A stretch of 39,108 bases of DNA from a virus. The notes below the pieces were generated by a model. It was not told the origin of the DNA, did no database searches, and saw only the letters and a program-made list of their open reading frames with translations. Both the position numbers and the translations under genes were made by a program. The stretch spans positions 1 to 39,108 of IMG/VR virus record IMGVR_UViG_3300032797_000576; one strand, given 5' to 3'. Below, in pieces: positions 24,901 to 32,109 of this stretch (positions within the stretch are counted from its first letter, which is position 1; every line of letters starts with the position of its first letter).

Positions 24901-27900
24901 GTGCTCAAGGCGGCCTTGCAGGCGACGCCGCTGGAGGCGGCGAGGTTCTTCCGCCGGGAGGGGATGGGAGCAGAGGAGGTCCGGGCAGAGGGACTGGAGA
25001 TCACACAGCCTAACATCGAGCGCGGCCTGGCGCTGGCGCGGTTGGGAGACGTGGCCTGGGGAGCGGTGGACAGAGGCGAGGTGGGGGCACCCTACGGGGC
25101 GGAGATCGGGCGGGCGTTCCCGGACGATCCGGTGATGCAGGACAGGGCGATATTGAGGCTGCGGGAACTGGGCGGGAGGCGGAAGGTCAGCCCGAACGGG
25201 TTTGCGAATCTGCTGGCGGATATGCGAAGAGTCGAAGAGGCTCGCCCGCCACGGGCGGGTGAGACTCGACGAGTTGAGGGAGCGGCCGCGGCGGCTCCCG
25301 CAACAGAGCCAGCGGCGAGGTGGGAGACGGAGGAGGGGCGGCGGGAGGGCCTAGCGGCGATGGAACGCCCCCAGCGCAGTCCGTTCGTGAAGCCAGCGGG
25401 CGGCCGGATCCTGGAGTTCCGGGAGGGGGCGAAGGGGGACCGCTACTACTATCGGGAGGGCCCGGGCAAGGACGTGCTGAGCGTTCCGGCGGATGTGTGG
25501 CCGGAGATCGAGGCGCGGTACAAAGCTGAGGGGTGGACGGTCGCACGGAACCGGAACCTGCGGCTGGCGGTGAGGCAACTGCCGCAGGGGGTACAGGAGC
25601 GGATAAAGGCCAGACGGGGTGCGGGGATTCGAGGAGTTGGGGAGATGGAGGCAGAGCCGGGTCCCGCGCCGGAGCATCGAGAGGCACTGATGGGCCGGCG
25701 ATCCTACATCGCGGAGCACCTGCGTGCTGAGGGCATCGTGGAGGGAACACAGGAGGCGCGGACGCGATCCGCCGAACTCGAAGCGGTGCACCGGACGGCG
25801 GTGGAAGCCGCGTTGCGGGGTGGGCAGATCACGCCGGAGCAAGCGTCGGATGTTGGGCACTTCGTCACCTACCCGCAACTGGCGGAGAGGTACGGGATGG
25901 GGCGCGGGGAACGGCCGGGGCCCCGAGTGGTAGAGGCGCCAGACGCGGAGCGGCGAGCGGCGCGGCAGGAGCGGATCGCGGAGCACCGGGCTTACTTCGC
26001 GAGCAAGCGGGGGCAGCGGGGCCGAGCACTGATGCCGGGCGGCGACCGGAACCCCTACGCGGGGGAGGATGCCGGCCTTGGTCAGGACCTTTATCACGCG
26101 TTCGCGCTCGGAAGGGAGCTGGTGGGTGAGGGGACGGACAACTTCAAGGTCTGGTCCGCGCAGATGGTCGAGCACTGCGGCGACTGGGTGAAGGAGCACC
26201 TGACGCGGCTGTGGCATGAGGTGGTGAGGGATTGGCAGCACTCCCCGCGGGAGGAGCGGGCGCCGGGCGAGAACATCATGCCGGGGGCGACGGTTTTTGC
26301 GGCTGACCGGCAGAACTACGGCAAGGTGGTCTCGGTAAACGAACCGGCAGGGGAGGCACGGGTTCACTTCGTCAGCCCGGAGGGGACCGAGGCGACGGTT
26401 GATCTGCCCATGGGGCAACTCACCGACGTAGGCGGCAGGGCGGCCCGGGCTTACGAGATGATGCTGGAGGTGCCGTCGGCGAGCGACGCGCCGGCGGAGA
26501 TGATCGAGAAGGCGAAGAGTCAGTTCGTTACCCGGCAGCAGGCGCGCCAGCTCAAGCAGCCCGCGCTGAGCCTGACGCGTTGGTATCAAGGCTTCACGAA
26601 GATGATTGCCAACACGAATATCTCGCTCGAGAATGCGATGGGCGCCGTAAACCGGATCATCAAGACGGCGCGCACCGACCCGGAGGCGGTGGGGCTGGCG
26701 AAGGATGCGGCCAATACGATGAAGCGCGCGGCGACGGCGGCCGGGTGGCAACTCCACAACGCGGAGAAGGACGGCTGGTATGGACCCCAAGAACCCCTGC
26801 CCGATGGGACACTGAGAAGTCGGAAGGTGGGGATGGGGATGGAGGAGATATACTACCTGGCAGTGCATGGCAGGGAACCACCGCGGGGACTGGCCGCAGT
26901 GGAGGAGGGGATACGGAGGGCACTGCACCCCGAACAGGATGTGGTGGACCGCTTCAAGCTCTACTCCGCGATGCGGCGCATCCGCGAACTCCAGCAGAAG
27001 GGGATGGACTTCGGGCCGGTGTTCACACCGCGGTTTGTCGAGGACATCATCCGAGTGACGCAGACGCCCGAGTTCGAGCGGGCGCATGGCGAGCTACAGA
27101 ACTGGTTTCACCAGGCGCGGCTGGTGGTAGAGGAGAAGCAGTGGCGGGGAAAGGGGTGGGCGGACGGACTGCGGAAGGACCACCCAAACTATCTGCCCGC
27201 CGTGCGGGAGATCGTAGAACCCTACCAGGCGCAGGGGGGTGGGTGGATGAGGCCGGACCAGGCGGTGCCGGAGCTGATCCAGCGGATACGCGGCGGGGCC
27301 TTGCTGATCCGCGATCCGTTCTCACAAGCCATCGCACAGACGCGGGCGCTGCTCGAGATCACGCACCTGTGGGAATCGCGCCGCCAACTCATCGAGGGAG
27401 TGAGAGAGGCGAGAAAGATCAACCCGGGGATCGCGGACCAGATCGCCAGGGAGCTGACGCCGGAGGAGTTGCCGACTGCGCTTACGCCGGAGCAAGCCAC
27501 TCGAGTGGCGCAGGCACTGATAGACGAACTAGTCAATGCGGAGGGGGAGGCGAAGCCGATCACGCAGGAGGCGGTCAAGGCCGCGCTGTATGGCCACCAG
27601 ATCTGGTCGGAGGCGGCGGGGGGCAGGGTGCCGCCGAATGTGCTGCCGGTGATGGAGCGGGGGAAGGTGACGTGGTGGCAGTTTCACCCGGATGTTTTCG
27701 AGGTTTACGCGGAACCGCGGCAGGTGATCCCACCGAAGTTATCGCGCTCTTTGCCCTGGGAGGTGATGCGAGCTTTCAAGACGTTGAAGCAACTGGGAAC
27801 CACGGTCTACAGCACCGCGTTTCAAGCCAGCAACTTCAAGCGGGACCTGGTGGACGCTATCATGCAGTCGGAGCAGGGCTTTGGGATACTTCGGGAGATG

Positions 27901-29499
27901 GTGACGGCGATCCGGGAGGCGGCGACAGGCGGGGAGAGGTATCGGGCGGTGGGCCGCGCGGGCGGTTTCCAGGGAGGGACGCCGGCGCGGGCGATGGAGA
28001 TGAGCACTCTGGGGGCGGGCCTGGAGCCGACGATAGGCGGCAGGGCCGTAGCGGGCGCGGCGAGGGCGTGGACGGGGATACGGCCGCGCCTGGGGGCGGC
28101 GGCGGACCCGATGGAGGGGATGTGCCGGGTCCTGCGCACGGCCACCCGACTCGCATATCAGGGTGTGAGGGGCGCGGCGCGGGTGGTGCGGGAGATCGGC
28201 GAGAGAGGGGAGCAGATCCCGCGCCTGGCGTCTGCCCTGGCCGAGGAGAAGGCTGGAGCGCGGCAGGGTCTCTCCGTAAGGGAGAGAACGGCAAGAGCCG
28301 CGCTCCAGGCCCGTATTTCGACCCTGCCCTTCGAGGAGGGCGGATGGTTGACCCGCATCGTAAACGACATCCGCGCGTTCACCAGCGCGCAGGTGCAGGG
28401 ATGGTACACGCCCTTCCGCGTCTTCGCCGAGCATCCCTTGCGGACGGCGATCAGGGGGACCCTCGCGATCACCATCCCGCAACTGATTTCCTACGCCTGG
28501 AACTACAACAACCCCGACTACCACAACCTCCCAGCCTACCGGAAGTATGGCTTTCTGAACATCCCCGTGAATCGGGTTCCGGGAGCGAGACTCCTTCCGT
28601 ATACCTGGATATTCGGGAGCCAGCAGGGAGAGACGATCTGGCTGCACCTCCCGATGGTGTGGACCTGGGGTGTGCTGTTCGGAGGGGCCCCAATCGCTGC
28701 CCTGGAGGCGATGCTGAAAAAGGACCCGCAGGCCGCGAGTGAGTTTGTCGGGCAGGCGTGGAATGGGCTGAGCCCGCTCAACACAGGGCTTGAACTCAAG
28801 GAGACCGGAGGTGTCGGCGGAGCAATTGAGCAGGTCCTGGGAGCTGGCGCCCGAAACCTCCCGGACATTTTCACACCGGGGGCCGGGTTGTGGGCGAACC
28901 AGGACTGGAACGGGCGACCCATCGTGCCGAGTTGGGAGCAACGGGAAGCCCCCGAAAAGCAGGTCAGCGACTATAACAGTGAACTGGCGCGGTACATCGG
29001 GCTGCGTGTGCCAGGAGGAATGTCGCCTCGGAAGGTTGACTATCTGCTGGACCAGTACGGCGGCAATGTCGGGAAGATGGTGAGGGGACTCACCGACAAG
29101 GCGATAGCGGAGGGATCGGGGAAGCCGGTCGGGATCACGCCTCAGAAACCGACAGGCCCAGGGGAAACAATCCTCCCGCGCAGGTTCTTCTCCACAGCGA
29201 GCCGGAGTAGCGACCTGCGAGAGGACTTCTACGCCGAGTTCGGCCGCCTCGAAAAGGTGGACTCCCGGTACAAAGACGCCGAGGATATCCCTGAGGAGGT
29301 GATCGGCGACCTGGATCGGTACGACGAGGCGAAGGCGGTGCGCCAGCAACTCACGGACATCTCCGCCGACCGCAAGGAGATTCTGCGAAGCGACGCCGGC
29401 AAAGAGGAGAAGCGGAAGCAACTGGCGGAGCTCACAAACGAGGAGACGGTGCTGCTCTCGGAGTTCCTGGGCAAGCCGGCACCGGCCTGGGCGCAATGA
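21919..29499 (+). CDS. Giant polyvalent protein (RelA/SpoT-like, ddrB-ParB and LPD38-like domains)
   Basis: 2526 residues, a fifth of the genome; ATG 21919 with a weak ribosome site. Visible parts in order: a short helical start; Pro-rich linkers; a small beta domain (about 378-428); a RelA/SpoT nucleotidyltransferase-like domain (about 496-605: DHRRATIVV, GYRGLHAT, EELILTT); a ddrB-type ParB domain (from about 742: RYRVVEADQVIAS, GAPVVDELGNVVAGNGRAIA) with its helical extension to about 1103; a helical domain (about 1389-1435: GRELVGEGTDNFKVWSAQMV); an SH3-like barrel (about 1454-1505); long helices; and an LPD38-like end (about 2174-2290: WNYNNPDYHNLPAYRKYGF). Such proteins are thought to be injected with the DNA to disarm the host. 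A palindrome at 25241-25263 is translated in frame. Confidence 0.85.
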   Translation: MAKTIEQALAELRGGASIEDALALMRATRERPPVGYRLGRGRVEAVREIPAEWFPGYPGQAPISEPAMPAPPFQPLMPVGAVDRPRPQSRRQAGQTLPTPVETSEQRLRRLYPWYEQQVGIPSRAERGLAAEQFTPEQAALLRQLPPLGPRTIPVDIGLPAPVSVPEESVLGRVALSPFGRFLGSAREAAQRALLAEDVEFPQEPVVGEALAERAGRFVGGPLGFMLMPGVGPAWEMGQTLTMAKSPWSVGRLFGPGAVRRTAEVAQSQLGPGAAFAEAEEVARQAAQRKLELARLVTAPLMGAGGAAVLGGVIGAGTEALGAGGRLLGRAPARRGVGIEPIRPEAITAEPQRAAIPEHTPAPAPKPHPQAVRVGVLSVPRRLGEAFTDLSQGWMTDTFPGPGGTEWAEVRLDSGEVTHRRTTDLVKMPEPPQIPAPAPAVVREPARRGVARRPTPLVRPETAEEVVARAAAGAPEFEAFARGVAQDTGGELVLPPAGVVKTAESLRANATRKGISLLDPTDHRRATIVVANDEALLPLVERMGQEGWRVRDSLTSERGLNGTGYRGLHATRRAADGLNEELILTTRELWELKKRHEGDYIQYRNLDFNDLESDPGLRDAVIAHEEGTRAGFDGYVSKMPADLRSAISKASSRTESITSPIVTSPAGGLTQRPPSLTKAPVLETQQRRPVPSRRRPIISAPSEAAIAPSQEQYTTPGAEVKPGTAGSSVRVRTEPGSEVQARYRVVEADQVIASNRTDFSRDPRHPEDLQPVPPPLRKRDAAALQEHVDRMAHALEPDRLGEWPLADNGAPVVDELGNVVAGNGRAIAVQLGYRAYPNSAAAYKGWLIGNAERFGLDADAVRGMDRPMLVRQGRWADAESKIQFARESDIPATAMRPAAEVAQADARLIGDEVLSRFVPNDQGNVNTAANADFRRAFLQRVVTSPTERNAMLQADGTFSQQGIERVRAALFQKAYGNADLSARLTEATDETGLGVLKAALQATPLEAARFFRREGMGAEEVRAEGLEITQPNIERGLALARLGDVAWGAVDRGEVGAPYGAEIGRAFPDDPVMQDRAILRLRELGGRRKVSPNGFANLLADMRRVEEARPPRAGETRRVEGAAAAAPATEPAARWETEEGRREGLAAMERPQRSPFVKPAGGRILEFREGAKGDRYYYREGPGKDVLSVPADVWPEIEARYKAEGWTVARNRNLRLAVRQLPQGVQERIKARRGAGIRGVGEMEAEPGPAPEHREALMGRRSYIAEHLRAEGIVEGTQEARTRSAELEAVHRTAVEAALRGGQITPEQASDVGHFVTYPQLAERYGMGRGERPGPRVVEAPDAERRAARQERIAEHRAYFASKRGQRGRALMPGGDRNPYAGEDAGLGQDLYHAFALGRELVGEGTDNFKVWSAQMVEHCGDWVKEHLTRLWHEVVRDWQHSPREERAPGENIMPGATVFAADRQNYGKVVSVNEPAGEARVHFVSPEGTEATVDLPMGQLTDVGGRAARAYEMMLEVPSASDAPAEMIEKAKSQFVTRQQARQLKQPALSLTRWYQGFTKMIANTNISLENAMGAVNRIIKTARTDPEAVGLAKDAANTMKRAATAAGWQLHNAEKDGWYGPQEPLPDGTLRSRKVGMGMEEIYYLAVHGREPPRGLAAVEEGIRRALHPEQDVVDRFKLYSAMRRIRELQQKGMDFGPVFTPRFVEDIIRVTQTPEFERAHGELQNWFHQARLVVEEKQWRGKGWADGLRKDHPNYLPAVREIVEPYQAQGGGWMRPDQAVPELIQRIRGGALLIRDPFSQAIAQTRALLEITHLWESRRQLIEGVREARKINPGIADQIARELTPEELPTALTPEQATRVAQALIDELVNAEGEAKPITQEAVKAALYGHQIWSEAAGGRVPPNVLPVMERGKVTWWQFHPDVFEVYAEPRQVIPPKLSRSLPWEVMRAFKTLKQLGTTVYSTAFQASNFKRDLVDAIMQSEQGFGILREMVTAIREAATGGERYRAVGRAGGFQGGTPARAMEMSTLGAGLEPTIGGRAVAGAARAWTGIRPRLGAAADPMEGMCRVLRTATRLAYQGVRGAARVVREIGERGEQIPRLASALAEEKAGARQGLSVRERTARAALQARISTLPFEEGGWLTRIVNDIRAFTSAQVQGWYTPFRVFAEHPLRTAIRGTLAITIPQLISYAWNYNNPDYHNLPAYRKYGFLNIPVNRVPGARLLPYTWIFGSQQGETIWLHLPMVWTWGVLFGGAPIAALEAMLKKDPQAASEFVGQAWNGLSPLNTGLELKETGGVGGAIEQVLGAGARNLPDIFTPGAGLWANQDWNGRPIVPSWEQREAPEKQVSDYNSELARYIGLRVPGGMSPRKVDYLLDQYGGNVGKMVRGLTDKAIAEGSGKPVGITPQKPTGPGETILPRRFFSTASRSSDLREDFYAEFGRLEKVDSRYKDAEDIPEEVIGDLDRYDEAKAVRQQLTDISADRKEILRSDAGKEEKRKQLAELTNEETVLLSEFLGKPAPAWAQ
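25226..25241 (+). repeat. GAAGAGTC-GAAGAGGC repeat pair
   Basis: Two 8-base units inside the giant gene, directly before the palindrome at 25241-25263. The same pair occurs at 33623-33638, and five related units occur at 35609-35648. Confidence 0.5.
25241..25263. repeat. In-frame palindrome in giant gene
   Basis: CTCGCCCGCC and GGCGGGTGAG around ACG: 10-bp arms with one G-U position. The same CCCGCC-NNN-GGCGGGTGA core recurs at 3282-3296 (non-coding) and 33880-33896 (ribosome site of another gene). Here it encodes the linker peptide ARPPRAGE just after the ParB-like part. Confidence 0.65.
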
Positions 29500-29540
29500 C
29501 GCGCCAGGACGCCCTGAGACGAGGGGATTGGGTCTCGATG

Positions 29541-29558
29541 GGCAGAAGTATATCTGCC
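29541..29558. other. Small dyad between convergent genes
   Basis: 6-bp arms GGCAGA/TCTGCC around AGTATA, in the 105-base gap between the end of the giant gene and the end of the recombinase gene. It could be a weak two-way terminator or part of the phage attachment site, which for serine recombinases lies near the gene. Neither can be shown here. Confidence 0.3.
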
Positions 29559-29604
29559 AGCTTTGTGACTCTCTACGGCTCAGCCAGGGCCTTTGCTGAC
29601 CCTT

Positions 29605-31098
29605 TCAGGAGGCGAGGCGAAGTTGGCGGAGTGTCTCGGCTACCCCGGTACAATCCCTTGTGCTGGCTGAAAGGCTTGCGGCGGGGTAGTGGATGGTAAG
29701 GCGGAGGGTGCGATCAGGGTGGATCACTAGGGCGGAGAAGAGGTCGGCCAGGAGGTCCTTCTTCCGCTGGGGGGGTACGTCGGGGGATTCCAGGAGTTCA
29801 GCCAGGCCCCGGAAGAGGCGGCGCAGGGGGCGAATCGCGGGTTCTGAACGCGAGATGCCGGCCAGTGTCGCCTGACGGTCAGCTCCTTCGCGGTCCAGGG
29901 CGGCGAGGCCGCGCTTGAGATCAGCATCGGAGATCACCGCCCGCCCTGCCAGGTCGAGGAGGCGCTGGCGCCGGGCTGCCAGAGCAGACAAATCGGCCTC
30001 CAGCAGCCGGTGTTCGTCGGAGCGATCATCGGCGGGCCCTGCCCAGGTGATGGGTCCCAGGTCGGCGCCCCGGCGGGAGAGATCTCGGATCCCGTTGAGC
30101 AGGATCTGGTGCGCCTTGGCGACGCTGAGCCAGGAACCCCGACAGCCGCCGGTGTGGGAGCGCGAGCACTCGTAGTTCCCCACCTCCCGGCCCAGCGCGG
30201 GGGAGGTCGAGTGGTGTCCGGCCATGGGGCCGCTGCAGTGGCGACAGCGCAGGATGCCGGAGAGCAGGTATCCCTCCGACCGCGCGCCGACACGGCGGCG
30301 GGAAGCTATGATGCGCTGCGCTTGATCCCAGGTATCCTTGTCTACGAGGGGTTTGTGCCGGCCGGGGTAGAGTTCACCGTTGTGGGGGATAAGGCCGAGG
30401 TAGACCGGGCGGGAGAGGAGACGGGTGAGCTTGCTCGTGGGGATGGTGCGACCGACGAGGGCGGATATGCGCTTGGCGACCTGATAGGCGGGCAGGCGGT
30501 CGCGGACATAGAGGCGGTAGGCGAGCCGGACGGCGGGGGCGTGATGATCGGGGCGCAATATACCTCCGGTAGATTTGTACCCCAGGGGAGGGCGGCCGAA
30601 CCAGTTGCCGCGGGCGGCTTTCAGGGCCCGGGCGTCAGCGACGTTCTCGCCGGTGACTTCGCGCTGGAGGGCGGCGAAGGTGGCGGCCATCCCGAGCAGA
30701 GCGCGGCCCATGGCACGGGTGGTGTCGAACTCCGGTTCTGAGGTGGAGACGAAGGCGAGGCCGGCTTTCTCCAGGCGTTCGAGGATGAGGTGAAGGTGGA
30801 GGGGCTTGCGGGAGAGGCGGTCGAGTCTATAGACCAAGAGGGCATCCGCAGGTTGCAAACCTGCGCCACGGGAGCGGGGGAGCCGCGAGAGGAGGCGCTG
30901 GAGGCCGGGGCGCTGCCAGCGGGCGCCGGAGAGGCCGGGATCGGAGTAGAGATCGAGCAGGTCGTAGCCGTGATCCCGGCACCAGGCCTGAATGTGGTGG
31001 GCTTGCATCTCCAGGGAGATGCCGCCTTCGGCCTGCTCCCTTGTTGAAACCCTGGAATACCCGATGGCGCGGGGGCGGTCTAGCCTGGCCTTACCCAC
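29605..31098 (-). CDS. int: Large serine recombinase (integrase)
   Basis: 497 residues from GTG at 31098 (reading left). Integrates and excises the prophage between attP and attB. The catalytic domain shows YSRVST with nucleophile S18 and R16, and YRLDRLSR (90-97). A recombinase domain follows (GRPPLGYK, then RLYVRDRLPAYQVAKRI), then a zinc ribbon with C285, C288, C311 and C319, and a coiled-coil C-terminus. The same frame stays open upstream as far as 31878, but that part is Arg/Pro-rich and overlaps real genes in other frames, so I reject it. A palindrome at 30847-30865 adds GAGLQPA (78-84) before the catalytic DALLVY strand. Confidence 0.9.
   Translation of the reverse strand: MGKARLDRPRAIGYSRVSTREQAEGGISLEMQAHHIQAWCRDHGYDLLDLYSDPGLSGARWQRPGLQRLLSRLPRSRGAGLQPADALLVYRLDRLSRKPLHLHLILERLEKAGLAFVSTSEPEFDTTRAMGRALLGMAATFAALQREVTGENVADARALKAARGNWFGRPPLGYKSTGGILRPDHHAPAVRLAYRLYVRDRLPAYQVAKRISALVGRTIPTSKLTRLLSRPVYLGLIPHNGELYPGRHKPLVDKDTWDQAQRIIASRRRVGARSEGYLLSGILRCRHCSGPMAGHHSTSPALGREVGNYECSRSHTGGCRGSWLSVAKAHQILLNGIRDLSRRGADLGPITWAGPADDRSDEHRLLEADLSALAARRQRLLDLAGRAVISDADLKRGLAALDREGADRQATLAGISRSEPAIRPLRRLFRGLAELLESPDVPPQRKKDLLADLFSALVIHPDRTLRLTIHYPAASLSASTRDCTGVAETLRQLRLAS
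30847..30865. repeat. In-frame palindrome in recombinase gene
   Basis: 8-bp arms CGCAGGTT/AACCTGCG around GCA. Translated on the minus strand as GAGLQPA, between a helix and the strand that carries DALLVYRLDR. Usual serine recombinases have no such insert there. I recall similar CGCAGGTT-type palindromes as dispersed repeats in some uncultured bacterial phyla; this is memory, not a search. Confidence 0.65.
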
Positions 31099-31376
31099 TG
31101 GGCATTCTCGTCCATGATCTCGACTCGGCCGGTGATACGGTGGGTGCGGAAGGGACCGAACTGGGAGTCGTGACCGTAGATCCAGGGCGTGGGCCAGACC
31201 AGCCACCAGAAGAGTACGACGAGGAGCGCGAGGCCCGCGATGCGCGCGACCGCGGCGTTGAAGACAGACCTGAGAACGGCCCAGCGCCAGCCGGGCTTGC
31301 TGGCGAAGTAGGTCCGGGCCTCCTCGATCTCCTGGTGCCGCGCGGCTCGGCGGTCTGCCTCTGTTTGCCCCATCAT
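31080..31376 (-). CDS. One-pass membrane protein between repressor and integrase
   Basis: 98 residues; ATG ATG start at 31376 behind a good AGGAGAGG site. A charged helical N-terminus (DRRAARHQEIEEARTYFASK), one membrane span (about 45-65, ARIAGLALLVVLFWWLVWPT) and a small polar C-terminal part (GRVEIMDENAQWV). Its place inside the lysogeny block means it is probably expressed in the prophage, where such proteins often exclude other phages or alter the host. No family recognised. It overlaps the recombinase start by 19 bases. Confidence 0.65.
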   Translation of the reverse strand: MMGQTEADRRAARHQEIEEARTYFASKPGWRWAVLRSVFNAAVARIAGLALLVVLFWWLVWPTPWIYGHDSQFGPFRTHRITGRVEIMDENAQWVRPG

Positions 31377-31388
31377 TCCTCTCCTCTC

Positions 31389-31776
31389 CTATCTGCGCCG
31401 CTTCTGGGTTGGCAGGCGCTTGATGATGATCTCGCCAGTGCGGCGGTTCTCCGTCACCTGGGCGGGGTATTCCACGGCCTCCTCGGCGACCCCTTCCGGG
31501 GCCTTCACGATTGCTATGCGGCCTAGAGATTGTGCGTTCGGGTTTCGGGGGGGGGGGTTCGTAGCCAGCGGCTTCGAGCCAGGGAGTGGGGTCTTCGCCA
31601 AGGTTTCGCGCTCCCTGGAGGATCATCTCCCTTGGGGGGACCACCCCGCCCTGCTCCCAGGCGGAAACGTAGGAGCCGCTGACGCCGAAGAGGCGGCCGA
31701 AGGCGGCCTGGCTCATATCGCCCCGCCGTTGCCGCACCAGGGCCGCCCAAGCATCGCTGAACCGTGTACGCCTCAT
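31389..31776 (-). CDS. XRE-family repressor (CI-like), frame broken at a run of 11 G
   Basis: ATG at 31776 starts an HTH protein (FSDAWAALVRQRRGDMSQAA, then FGRLFGVSGSYVSAWEQGG), the expected lysogeny repressor. After residue 73 the frame enters a run of 11 C (11 G on the plus strand). As written, it then runs into Arg/Pro-rich sequence without a stop and would reach the recombinase. With one base fewer it enters another frame that gives a sensible end (QSLGRIAIVKAPEGVAEEAV, then TGEIIIKRLPTQKRRR) and stops at 31389. The 128-residue product would suit a small repressor. Either a sequencing error or a phase-variable tract explains this. It is divergent from the Cro-like gene. Confidence 0.7.
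31547..31557. repeat. Homopolymer of 11 G in repressor gene
   Basis: Eleven consecutive G on the plus strand (C in the repressor's reading direction), the longest single-base run I noticed. Ten bases would join the two frames of the repressor; eleven would not. Confidence 0.85.
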
Positions 31777-31782
31777 ATCGTC

Positions 31783-31813
31783 ATTGTACCACTGTCCTGC
31801 CAGAATCATGCAA
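31783..31813 (-). promoter_or_regulatory. Candidate repressor promoter, leaderless message
   Basis: Reading left: TTGCAT (31813-31808), 19 bases, TACAAT (31788-31783). The -10 box ends 6 bases before the repressor ATG, so transcription should start at or next to the A of ATG, as in the lambda maintenance promoter. The spacing is longer than ideal, which fits a weak promoter that depends on an activator. Confidence 0.5.
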
Positions 31814-31833
31814 GAAAGTTGTTGACAGTGTAC
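31786..31833. promoter_or_regulatory. Candidate operator pair between repressor and Cro-like gene
   Basis: GTACCACTGTC (31786-31796) and GACAG-TGTAC (31824-31833) are inverted copies apart from one missing base. The first overlaps the leftward -10 box and the second overlaps the rightward -35 box, where an operator for a lambda-type switch is expected. Another TGTACG lies just inside the repressor gene (near 31766). Confidence 0.45.
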
Positions 31834-31850
31834 GGGAGTTGTGGTATTGT
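31822..31850 (+). promoter_or_regulatory. Rightward early promoter (PR-like)
   Basis: A perfect TTGACA (31822-31827), a 17-base spacer and TATTGT (31845-31850; 4 of 6 to consensus). This is the best sigma-70 type promoter I see in the window. It would drive the Cro-like gene and the rightward early genes. Confidence 0.7.
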
Positions 31851-31881
31851 GATGTGGGGACTTGTGAAGGAGGCGCATGGA

Positions 31882-32109
31882 ATGGCGATTCGAGAGGCGG
31901 AGTTGACGGGTGCGGATATCAGGGCGGAGCGGAATCGGCAGACACCGATCGTGACGCAGGAGGAGCTGGCGAAGGGACTTGACCCGCCGATCTACACGCA
32001 GACGGTGGGTCTGATCGAGGGCGGGGAGATCGAGGTGACGCAGGGGCAGTTGCAGGCGATGATGGAGGCGATCCGGCGCGTGGTCGCGGAGCGGGAACAG
32101 GCGCAGTGA
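31882..32109 (+). CDS. Cro-like HTH regulator
   Basis: 75 residues, ATG 31882, 8 bases after AAGGAGG; a longer in-frame start at 31852 lacks a site. A single helix-turn-helix: IRAERNRQTPIVTQEELAKG, then YTQTVGLIEGGEIEVT. Opposite and next to the repressor with promoters in between, it fits the Cro role of shutting off the repressor and favouring lytic growth. It overlaps the next gene by 4 bases (GTGA). Confidence 0.75.
   Translation: MAIREAELTGADIRAERNRQTPIVTQEELAKGLDPPIYTQTVGLIEGGEIEVTQGQLQAMMEAIRRVVAEREQAQ

Noticed and set aside
26580-28742. 720-residue plus-strand open frame inside the giant gene
   Set aside because: A +1-frame shadow rich in Gly, Arg and Asp; the giant-protein frame carries recognisable domains over the same bases.
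25351-29496. Two minus-strand open frames of 578 and 585 residues
   Set aside because: Arg/Pro/Leu-rich antisense shadows typical of high-G+C genes; no ribosome sites or motifs.
29500-29604. attP site at the end of the recombinase gene
   Set aside because: The small dyad at 29541 has only 6-bp arms and no matching bacterial site is available, so it is listed only as an unassigned dyad.
29496-29699. 67-residue open frame after the giant gene
   Set aside because: It overlaps the end of the recombinase by 95 bases in the opposite direction, has no ribosome site of its own and no protein-like pattern.
31098-31878. Upstream extension of the recombinase frame to give a 757-residue protein
   Set aside because: The extra 260 residues are Arg/Pro-rich, overlap a membrane protein and the repressor's C-terminal part in other frames, and join an HTH only through the G run. 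The recombinase domain begins naturally at GTG 31098.
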